Shown: positions 35,901 through 47,900 of the stretch, piece after piece | How positions within the stretch are numbered: position 1 is the first letter of the stretch | Layout: each line of letters starts with the position of its first letter | Source: Capitella teleta | Taxonomy: Eukaryota > Annelida > Polychaeta > Capitellidae | Reading direction: 5' to 3' | Assembly: GCA_000328365.1 (NCBI GenBank) | Contig: KB297741.1 | Span: 559,282-623,281 of the forward strand | Length of the DNA: 64,000 bases | The notes under the pieces: model-generated | The model's input: only the letters and a program-made list of their open reading frames with translations | What the model was told of the DNA's origin: nothing | Databases searched by the model: none | Position numbers and translations under genes: made by a program

Positions 35901-38900
35901 TGCATTTCGCCTTATATAATTCATAAGCAGTCAGGAGTTGCTATACTGTATGATCTATTTATAGCATCACCTTTCGCTCTAGAATCGAGGCCATGTTTTC
36001 TTTTGAGGTAGTGCTAAATCACCGTTATTTATTACGGACACCGACCGTCTTGGATGCCCCATCTACCTATGCACCCGATTCTCTGTGACTCATTTTCATA
36101 CAAGGTTCCAATCATATGCATGTACACGCAGTTGAAATGTGTGACGACATTGATATCGTGACGAAGCACGTCGATTCATTTGCCAGATTAGAAATGTATA
36201 GCTGAGATTACTATCCGTGTGTATCACTGTTTTATATGCAATTCAAATATACCTCTATACTGCGATGCATTTCTATTTACTTGGCCGATATTTTCTCAGA
36301 AATTCAATCGCGAGTGTTTGTGGATCACTTGAAAGCCTCGTGTGTGATGCCTCGATGGTCGAAGTTTTTGCCCACTTGAAAGTCTGCACCACACACTATC
36401 CGTGCAACTTCGCGTTCCCTTCCCAGCCTCCCTAGCTGTCTTGCACCTTGTCATGTTATCCCACAAAGGTCTCTTCCTGATCCCTTTCAAGGTTCCAGTA
36501 ATTGATCAATTCCGACCCTGGCGCCCGCTGTGTAACCATGGAAACTGCCCAGCAGATATAATATACAATCCATGTTCTGAAAGAATTCCAGCTTTGAGTC
36601 TAATGCCTTCGTATCGAACTTCCTAATGTGAACCATTGTATGTCATTCGCCTGTTTCTCAGTTGGAAAAACGATCCATTAAGTGGACTAATTAACTCTAG
36701 GATAATAGTTCAGTGCTATAAACAGCGAAGTGCGTAGTAATTGTTTATACCTTTTTATATTATGTGCGCAACAGCCGTATTGCTAGTAAATTCTTCCCTA
36801 AAAAAAAAAAGGAGAATAAAAAGATGTGGTACTCTTGTTGTGGTTTTTATGTTGGCTGAGTTCTAGTAGATTTTTGTTGAGAAAGACGAGCGAGAAAAAT
36901 AATAATGATGAACTTTGTTCGGGTGACGACTATTCGGCATCTCGGTTGAATGAGGTCGCCTCCACGACATTATTCATCTTGCCTTTCTCGCGGGTTGTTT
37001 ATCGAAAGAGTTGCTCAATTTGATCATCTATCGTGTCATATATGCCATTCGGATTGATTGTTGTTGGTTCGTTACCCTCGGTTGTTATCTTTTTTTCTTG
37101 TGTGAGATGCATTAATATTGTTTACCAGAGTGATGTTTACTGAGTGCTTTTAATAGGATGGTGTCGATAAGTCCGAATTCGCATTACATAAAAGGTAAAA
37201 GGATGCCCCTAACATTATAACCTAAGACTTGTGAATTCAGACTTATGAGCCGATCCCACCCTAACCCTAGCTCAAACCATAACCCTAAATCCCTATAACC
37301 CTAAGTTCCATAAGCCTTGTGAATTTGCACTTTGAATAAATATCCATGTTCGCCAACAACAGGATGAAAGTGCGTTATGATTTCGTGCTGTGCGCAGGGT
37401 TCGAGTTTGTGTTTGAATGCTCAGCGTAATTTCTTTAGTACCTGCCACGATCGGAAGGAAGTCCGGGGAAGTAATTGTGGCGTCCACGTGCGGATCCATG
37501 ATTATAATATCATATTTGACCGTGCTTAGTGAAGTGCAGTTTATGGAGCGGGAAAACAAGTGCGTTATGATGTCTGTGATATAAGTAAAATCGTAGTTCT
37601 TAGCAATGTGTTTGTAACTGTAGATACACTGCGCTCACCTTGTTGGCGTTGCGTGGGCGCCAGACTTATTCGTCGTATCACTTCTATTCTTTCGCTGCGA
37701 AAAACGAAGCGAGAAAAAATGTTGGAAATGTTCTGCTTTTCGATTGGAGCCAGACCAGGGACCTGCCGCTCTTTTAGATCAATGTGCATTGAATAGCTGT
37801 CTCGATCTGTTGTTGGTGCTGTACACGTGTGTACACTCGTACGTGAAATGTGATGTTGTGCGACCAAAGATGCTCTCACGTGTGTAAAGTATTCCTTAAA
37901 ATGGCATAATGTTCCACAATTTCACTTGGGCGAAATGCGTTTAGAGCAGACTTTTATGACCTTCCTGCTGTGTTTTCATTAAGCAATAAGTATAAATACA
38001 TGTATACTAATAGGCTTGGGGCATTAATAGTCATCGTATAAATGAGTCATCGTATGCAGGATTTGATTTTTCTCTTGTAAGTTATAACCTGACACCTGTT
38101 GTATACAACGCAAGAGCAATTAATGCGTTATGATCTTTTCTTTCTCGATTCGCGCGTAGTCACAAATCATAACGCTTCGTGACATTTTGACGCCACGACT
38201 TTTAATTAAAGCCTGGAAATCGTAGAGTATCACGCGATTCATTTGTTTGATTACTCTTATACCTGAGAATGTGAATTTCTCAGAATCTAAATGAACACGT
38301 CTGTGTCTTTATTGAATTGATTGGATTACAGGGCACTCATCTATAATTATGTCATAATTGGCGGTTTTAATTTCGGGGGAATAATAACGTAAATGTCGAA
38401 TAATAAGGTTGCATGTATGCCGTTCATTTTACAAAGTCGTCATACTGGTTATAAATTAATTACGACCGTACCTTTTGTGTAGCTTGTACTTAGGCGGTTA
38501 CCATGGTTACCCATAATTATACATCTCGCCTGTCCTTTCGAAAATCACCTTTCACCAGTACTTTCAAAAAGCCTTCTAATTTCATTAGCTATATAATTAA
38601 TACATGTATACTTATGCGAAATATTGTCCGCGTATTTTCCTTGTTTTGTTATCTGACGTAATAGAGTATAGAGTTATAAAGGAACGCTCCTTTTCCGTTT
38701 TTCCGAGAAAACGCAATAAGGCTTCAATTTCCGTCGTCTGACACTTCTAGGAATTCCACTAATTCGAAAGATGTTGATTTCCAGGTTTGTGTAAACTTGG
38801 TCCCATTTCACGACTTTCCTCCCAAATCTAGTTTTATATAATCCAGTTCGTTAAATTTTCCTCGTTATTTTACAGACTCTTTTTTTATTTTTTATCTTTC

Positions 38901-41900
38901 AAAATACATAATTATTATATGCACCAAGTATTGCTAATTAAATATTGAGGGTTCGGTTGACCTCAAATCGACGACCAAAAATGTCACTCACGCAACTGAA
39001 TTGCATAACAGTGTCATGAACCCTACGGGCTGCATTGTCTGTATGATGTCGAATGAGGCCCCTAATGACTAATTAAGTTACTAAATGTAGTTTTGTGATT
39101 CCTCTTCCCCTTCAGGACATTGGAAACGCTAGATACACTTGATTAATTAATGCTTTTAATAAAGCCAATTTATTCCTGCATGGATATCGGGTTGCTGTAA
39201 AAGTAATATGTTGTTTTTTTGGTTAGGATGTCACCGTGACCCTGAGCATTATTTTTTACACCCGGTTTCAGCTTATAGACCACTAAGGTGGTTATGTAAT
39301 CTCTGTTTGTGGATTTGAGTCCATTGAGATAAGGAAGTCGGTTTAATCTTGCGCCGTGATTGACGGCTTTTCCTGCTCTGGAATTCATCCGCCCAATGCT
39401 CTTGGTCAGGTTGATTTACCGTCGATATTTGCCGGTAGTTGATTTTTGGTAGTTTTTATATCTCTGGTTTGTTTTTTTAGTTCCTTTGGGGTTTTGTATT
39501 ATTTGATTGGATACCGATATAATAATATTTTTTAACGTTGACATTCGGTTGATATGAACATGTAAGGTGTTCATGTCGAATGCTACGTGTACATTGCATT
39601 CATTTTGATTTTATATACTTATTTATATTTTTGTTTGTCTTTATTCGTTCATTTCTCCTGTACATGTCATTGTGTGAAATTTATTATGATTATTATTAAT
39701 AGTGTAATACTAACCTAAATGCGACATTTTGTAGAAGCGTCCACATTCAAAGTTCGGCCATTGTCCGTGGATCTAAGTGGTCGCACGCAGCTGGGGCATT
39801 TGCGTCGCAGGCCTGTCGCTTTACCTCTTAAGCCTCGTTCCCATCTCCAAACAATATGTCGCCAAACGTGATGGGAACAGAAGCATTTTTTTCCCCTCCG
39901 TGCATGCACTTATCGTTCGCGCCTTTCAGCTGATGTCTTAAAGAAAGGGCTAAAATTTACGTGCATTTCATATTGTCAATGTCGCCAATTGCATAGAGAT
40001 GTGTCTCAATGGACGCATCAATCTGTCAATGTCGTGGCTATTTGTCCATGTCATTAATGGTCAATCCGGATGACTTACGTTGAGCCCTGTGGGTTTCAAG
40101 AGGCCTTTATATTAAGCCGCGTGGGGACCACTCTTTCATTTCGTCCATGTTGATCGCTTTTGATATCGTCATCGGCGTTTCATTTCGCTGCAGCACCACG
40201 ACTCGTTTTCCATACTTGTCGCTGGAAACCCTCATTTATTTCCCCTAAATGTTTGTTCGTTTTTGATGGATTTGTTTTCACTATGACTGCTCGTACGAAT
40301 GCGTGTGGATTTTGCGTCACCATAGCAACGCTCACGTCCTTAGAGTCGGACGTTGGATGTTTGCCAAGGATGGCGATTGAGTGTAACCACCACTTTCCGG
40401 CATGGCGCCTCCAGCTGTGTTTTAGTTTCCGTGAAAAGTTTGTTTAAATACGTACTTTGAATCTAAATGGCGGGTTTTACTTCTTTGGAAGTAATATCGG
40501 TGATTGTCCGCCATTACACGTGGCCTCCATTTCCTTGTGCTAAAAATTGCCCCCCCCCCCGTTAGTTTCCCGCCAAAATTGTATGGTAAGCCAGAAAAGA
40601 TGCACATATAAATGCCGTACTCGCGTTGTAATGACGCCTCGCAGCTGTTGCGAGAAAACATAGTAACGAAGACCCATTATTATGAAGGTTCTCTTCCGGA
40701 TGGCTCAATTATGGTGATATTCATGGAGCGGAGATAATATTGCCCATTGCTCAATGTGTTCAGTTAATGTCGTTTTTGCTATAGGCTCGACGGAATTATA
40801 TGGAAAGAAAAAATACTTATTCCGCGAAACCATATTATCAATCATATTGGTTTGTCTTTTGAATGTTGTTCGGCTGAAGGAATTCATGTTTTTATAATAT
40901 TATGTTAGGGACTGTTCTATCGCGGCGCTTGAATCTGCATTCTTGGAAGAACACCCCAAAGCAAACCTACAGTATCCCACAATCCCTCTCTCCTGCGTAC
41001 TAAGCCGTGCCTGCTTGGCGGTTTATTATACTTTTTATTGGCCCGTCGGGGGGTGCTTGTTATAGCTATTCTCGTGCGAGGGGTTTACCTAAAAACTGGG
41101 CCGTAGTGCACCCACCTTTGTGTTCATCTTATTATAAGCCCCACCCCCCCTCCTCTCCTTTCTTCCTATCCGTTCTTGCTACCACCGAACTGAATTGCCG
41201 CTGCACGCACGGCTATTACATAATCGGTAGCCAACCCCATGGCATTTTTAACGTTCTTTCCATGCAGGCTCAACTCAAACTGGTGTCGAAACAGGATTTT
41301 TTTTTTTCCACACCCGCTGCGCGATTCGCAAATGAAATTAAGTGTACCGGTAATTGTTTAATGTACCACTCTGGATGTACGTTGTAGTATGTGAAAGAAT
41401 AACAAAACTCCAGAAAATCAAAGAAAAAAAAGAAAAGACTACTATCTAGTATTAGGTTTCATATCCCGGTTGTGATAATGTTCAATGAATCATGATTATA
41501 ATCTGAACTTCAGCGAGCATTATTCTCGTCTGCGCGTTGTAGCCCTTTCCTCCCTCAGAACATTAATTTTACCCTTTTTTTTTCCGTTGCTTCCCACTTC
41601 TTTACAAGCTGTTGGGAAAACTAAACGTAGTTTTTTTTTTTCCCGAGAAAAAAAACCCGTCTGCGTTCTTGCGCAGGTGTTCACAATGCATTGTACATGT
41701 CAGTAATTTATAACCACTGCAAGTAATTATTATTATTATATATAGCTAGTAGTAGAGATTTCTTGTAAATTCCATATCACTCATTATATTGAATTATTGT
41801 TTTGTATAAGAAAGTATGATTAAATTGCAATTTACAAAAGTTGGAAGGCCATAATCCGAAGATTTCGAAGAAAGCGCATAGCACGTTTGTATAATTAAAC

Positions 41901-44900
41901 GAACAGAACAAGAATCAGGAAGATGAGAGAGATATTTGTATAAAATGTTATTATAATTAGTTGAGTTCATTATAATTAGTTTTATATTCAATTAGCTGGC
42001 AAGTGGGCTAAAGATTCATCGTTATTTAGCTACACCTAGATTTCGCCTTGGTCCTATTACGAGTAGTTTTCATCGATTTTCTGCCCCTTCTGGTAGATAA
42101 CATTACGCTGAGGAATTCCTCGGAGAATGCCAGAATCACAGATATTTATTATGGTGTGAAATTAATTGGTCGTTGTTCCATGGGAATCGATTGCAACATG
42201 TTTATCACTCCGCCCGGTCTAAAACCTCTGTACCGGCGGCCCAGTCGAGTCGAAACAACTTGTGCTCTTGTTTACATTTTGCTCCCGGCTGGTCGCTCGA
42301 GTTCGCCAGATCCGCTCATGAATATTCATGACTCGTGCTCCTTTTGACCTCTGCGAGTGCACACCCTTTAACCAGACGGAGAAATATTTATTCAACCTTG
42401 TGCTGAAATCATATACAGTAATAGCTCGTTGATTAAATAATAACACAACATCCAAGGCGATTATTAACGACATTTTTTATAAGCGTCTCGTTGACGGTCG
42501 CTTGATGAATATGCATAATATGACCCAGATGCATTATTCATGAGGCCGCCTCGTGCAGATTCCCACACCGCATGGCTTTTCTTTCTTTCTTTGAGTCAGT
42601 TGTGCTGGGTTGGAAACATCGTTTCTTGCTCGATTTTCGAAATATATAGCAATCGTCTCTTAAATCGACTGTCGCTACAACCGAGGATCTCGTCACGGCT
42701 GGTGCCGTCTTTATCAGGAGTAAACAACACTTCCGGATTAACGAACAATTGCCGGATAATTAGTGAAGGAATTTGACCTGATTACTGTCAGTCGTGTACT
42801 TCAGTTTATAGCGTGGTCGTGTTACTATATCGAAACATACAAGTGCACAATAATTATTGGCTTGTAAAGCTTGGTAATGTGCATGCAGTGAGTGTGCTGA
42901 TTCGGAATAATCAGACTTTCTGAAATGGAGCCTCAAGTTATTGTTCAACCGGCCACTCCAGTTGACAAGGAGTTTAAGGACAGCCCCATGGTAACTATAA
43001 ACTAAACCGATTGAAGTTTGATGCATGTATTCTATTATCTATTGTCTACTATTGCATGTATTCTAGTAGATCCTCAAACGATACCGTAGAAGCCTACATG
43101 CTGTAGGCCTATACTTAGCACTGGAGTATATATAACTCCATATAGCCATAATCTGGGGATGATCTAATTACCAATATAGAGTCTTGGAACGAGACTACAG
43201 TATATTATACTCCGCTACCATTTGGCGTACTTGTGATACTAGCAGTAGCACGCTAAAAGGTAGCGGAGCAAAGTATGTCATGTAATTAGTTTGTTTACAC
43301 ATAATTTTTTATGATAAATATGATTTTACAAATGGGATATTAGGGAAATACTAATAGCCGTGGTTATAAACCTGTTGCATAGTTCTCTTTGGACTTGGCC
43401 TTCATTCAGCTTTCTTATTCTCTCGTTTTACTTTTCAGTTTTTACAGCACGGTCACGTTGTTTTGGTTAACTTCTGCTACGGAGGTTATAATTATTAACA
43501 ATAATGATTATAATATAATGTACTGTAGTTACCATGCACGGTGTAAGGCCACGGGGGTGTCGCCCGATTCACCCCTTGTGATATGTTTACCCTTGATGTT
43601 TTAATATAACCGTAGCGGCACTCTGGCAAAATGTGATGAATCGAACAGAATAAATGAGGATATGCTCTAACAGTTATTATATGAATAACAATGGCCGTTA
43701 TGATGGTGTCACCCGTGGCAGGCCATGTGGATGTATGAACTGTAAACCTATTGCCTGTTGAAAATCAGTCTAAATCCGTCTAAAGTGGATACCTGTATTG
43801 TTATTATAATTTAAAGGGAGGGAGAACTGGTTGAAAATGGACTTTGAGTCGTTATTTGATGTACCAAAGATGATTCTTATGCCTGGCCCACACAAGGAAT
43901 ATCATCGCTAACGATTTCGCGGGAGATATAATGCTAATTAGGCGTGACGTCAGTCGCTGTGATGAAACACCGAGTTCCCTATCTTTTACAATGGGCCTCG
44001 TCATATCACCGTGTCCTGCGACTAAACCCCTTGATATTTTTTTATTTTCTTTTCGGAAATAGATAGAATAATCATTTTGCCACCAGTCAGGCGCAAACAA
44101 AAAATATTTTTCGCTATTTTTCTTATTTTAACAAGCGATTTTCTAGGACACCTACAACGTTTCTCACCCTGAAACAGTAAAAAGGTCAGCCAGAGTGCAC
44201 CACGCATGCGCTTTCGTTTCGTAAACAACAAAGATGTCCTTTTATGGCAAAGATGCTCTGCTCTGATTGGCTGAAATCGATAGCTTCATGTTTAGTTTGT
44301 TTACTACGTAAATATGATTTTATTATATTTATTATTATTTATTTATTATATTTATTTTATTTATATATGATTATATAATATTAATTAGGGAAGCGATGGG
44401 TTATATACCTACATTATACACACCTTCGGGATCCATTTTGAACTGAAGATCGAGTTAAATTTTGTCGTTGTATGCGAGTACTATTAAGATAATTTCAAAT
44501 AGTGGTGGTTGCTATGACAACAGGTTCTCAACGCATCCATTATTACCTGCGGCGTAGTGCGGGGGCCGTGTTCCTACTCTATGCTTACGTTGTTCGTCAT
44601 ATAATTCATGAAAGGAGTTTCCTTGTTGAAGGCATTGTTGTGTTTACATTGTTGGATAATGTCAAACGCCTGCAGCGGTAAAATTATAGGCTTGATGACA
44701 TACGTATACATTATACCGTATTAACCACTATTATCCATACTCGCGCAGTCTGTACAACATTGAGGGTAAAATTATTCGTATTAATATAACCGCAAAAATC
44801 CAATTAAGCTCATGCTTTGGTCTCGGGACATGAGTCCTGGAGAGAATGGTTTATCTAAGTGAATATGAAATGTGGCGCCACTTCAAGCGATCGCAGGTCC

Positions 44901-47900
44901 ACGCTGTTTGTCTGAGCCCCCCCTCCACACACGTGAACAAGGGTTCAAGAGCGAATGTGACGAGAAGGAAGGCATGGTACACTTTGGAATGGCGACCCTC
45001 AGTCCGCCATCCGTGTCATTCGGTGTTTGCTTGTTGTTGGTGTGTTTTTCTCTTAAGACTTCTTGACACAATTAGAGTTTTGATTTCAGAAAAAGGGGTT
45101 TCTTCCCCACACAATTATTGATTATGTGGAATGCTATAAGTCTCACGGGAGGAAAGAGGCCCACCGCCGGTTTCTTGGAGATAATTCAATGTTTTCCTTC
45201 TTTGACCATTTTCACGTATCTGACTGTTGGAGGCAGTAATATTACACTCGCAAGTCGCTCATTCAATTGCTGAGGCATCCGTTGAGGCATAGGGTCGATA
45301 GGCCGAATGCTCACAAGTCCGAAAAGCATACACAATTATACGTACTATGTAAAAGTATACAAGTCTCTATAACCATAACTGTCCCTAAGCCATAAGCCTT
45401 ATGAATTCGGACTTGTGAGCATTCGGCTTAAAGAGCCGTTTCCTCCGTTGAAGATGCTCCTCCACAGTGCATGACCTTTGTACAATGCCTTTGTTGCGGC
45501 CACGGAGTGTCAGGATTGAGCCAGTGGGTGGACGTTGCTCCCTCTTAGACCGCAGGGGAGTTAGCAATGATATTTGATCTGGTGTCGTTCTCCGTCCACC
45601 GGACAATGTGATTCCGGGAGGCAGCAGGATCGATGGTGTTGGCCGCAACGACTACGGATGATCCCGTGGGTGATGGTGGGTTCACTTCTGGCCTCCCTGC
45701 CGCCGGCCAATTGTCCAAGCTTCTGAAAGTTGCATCGGTGTTTTATGAATAATTATGCCCTGTGGTGGGGGATGGTTGCAAAAGAAACGCACTGGTCTAT
45801 AAATGCAATTATTCTTGGGTAGCTATATTTTGTGTGCTATGAAATGTTGTGAAATAGATATTTCAAACATGTTCAGCAACCTCATGCATTCAGTGTTCAA
45901 AAATCAGTTCGCATGTCTAGACAATCCCGAAATCCCAGTATAACCTTCATTTTGAGTACTCTCGTGAGCAGTAGACAATAGACTCATGAAATTGACACGA
46001 GATATGCCCCTATAAATTCTGTACTTGGAAAGCATTCAGACATTGCCGATAACTTCTCTATGAGACGGCTATCAGCGCTCCAAAGAAAGCTATCCAGAAG
46101 GCTTCTGGATCGAGCAATGCAAGCTGGAACCGTTTCCCGCCAAACGGGGTGTAATGTCTGAACCCTTCGTCGCCTACCCCAGCACATGGCCGAAACTCGT
46201 TATACCGTAGATCTGCAAGATAATGCACGGCCTCATCAGCTCCGGTCACCAGAGAATTATCGGAAGGCAACGAAGTTCCTACTGTTAATTGACCGACCTA
46301 TTCGCCCGAATAGTCTCCAATCGAGCATCTTCGGGACCAACTAATGACAGACAACTCCCAACGTACCTCCAAAACCACGTAAAAATTGAGTCTGTACATA
46401 CATACACAGTAAGCTGTGCTGTTATAAGTCAAGCGTGCGTTTCTTTTGCTTCCAAGTATATCAAAGGCATCCTCTAGTTATGGGAAAGTTACTGCTGATT
46501 ATTTGCATTTGTATGAAATTGATCTGTAATTTGAGTATTTGCTAATATTCGACTGTACATGTATAATAAATCTAAGCATGACGGACAGGCTAATAATAGT
46601 GTAGGGCATGTATTTGTAACTATTTTCAGTCAGTGTGTTTTGGAAACCGGTTTCTGGGAGTTATTTATAGATTGGAGGTCGTTGCTGCATATTGCATCAA
46701 GTCTTGTCGTTCAGGGCACACTGCTGGTTATCTCAGGGAATTAGGAAGAACCTCGTAGTGAGATGAATTGAGAATTAGTGCATTCCGATGAACAGTTAAA
46801 TGAAATCGAATTAATGGCAAATGTCTTGATGCAACACCCAACTTTCTGAATCTTTGATCTGCGTTACGTAATCATAATTATTGACGCTTACAAGTCGCCG
46901 GTGAATGGAGTTGTTAATCTGTGAAATGAGCTTTCCGTGTTCTGCGAGAGTGCCCTCCTGCTCAACTCCTTTTGTGCTATGCCCACTCAGCCTATTATGC
47001 GTGAGTCGTAATACGTGACATGACTGGGGTTATTCGACTTGATACACAGAAATCATAACGCATTGGGTAGTGCGTTATGATTTTGTCGATGTGTCGTGTT
47101 GTAAAGTGCGTTATGTTTTCAGAAGTTATACCTATAGGTAATAGAATACCGGTAAGAGATATTTTACGGTATTTGGAATTACATTGTGCTGTACAAAACG
47201 TGCTGAAAGTGAAAGTTTTGGCAATAATAATGTCGATTTCGGGAGATGCCCTTACATTGAAAATCCTCTATCCTGCCGGCCGGGCAACTCCCTTGAGGGG
47301 TTGTACTTGAACATTACAGATATCAAATAAGATATTATTTTCCTGACTGCATGCTAGGTGACTTTTATGGACTGGACTCTCTTACTCTTGAAGATAACAT
47401 GCTTCAGATTCTACGGCTCTTCATGCTTGCGTTTAACGATAAGGCAAAATGGGATTCACATAATAGATGCAGTGCAATGTACATGTAGTAATAGTGGGAT
47501 ACATCGTTCGGTTGTCATGGCGCTCACATGAACTGTTACAACATACTAGAAAGTGTAGTGCATGTGATTTGATTTTTAGTTTGTGTTTGGTTTTTGCTAG
47601 CACTTTCAATAAAGACCATACCAGAAATTCCTTAATTCAGATTCGAATCTGCAATTCGCAAAGCACTCATATTTTTTCCCCGATAAGCATATACCAATTG
47701 CTGCGCTGAGTACTAATATAGCGATGATGAGACAACTTCAAAATACTGAAGTATGGTTCTAGAAACTCGTCGTGCCGTCTGAATTCACAATTATAAGATT
47801 TTCATTATCTTCTTATTTTGCTTGGTCAAGTATAATTTATGATAATGAGCAGCGGTCATTATCAGAATTGAATCGAGCGTCAAAGTGAGCAGCATAACTT

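Larger units (their letters stand above)
35389..42924. other. AMPK gamma intronic region, part 2
   Basis: No exon supported. Exact motif copies at 37371-37380, 37561-37570 and 38124-38133, and a near copy at 38167. A fold-back repeat with telomere-like sequence lies at 37167-37330. C/T-rich and T-rich runs occur at 40550-40560, 41299-41308 and 41630-41641. Confidence 0.5.

Noticed and set aside
37256-37314. Interstitial telomere
   Set aside because: CCCTAA units are few and degenerate and lie within a fold-back repeat; no sign of a chromosome fusion point.
44846-44923. [17 protein letters not shown] before a GT, possible AMPK gamma first exon
   Set aside because: The donor (CAG|GTCCAC) is poor and the ATG context is unremarkable.
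45385-45648. Minus-strand 87-codon frame beside the MITE
   Set aside because: Some resemblance to the basic N-terminal part of Tc1 transposases, but too weak to call.
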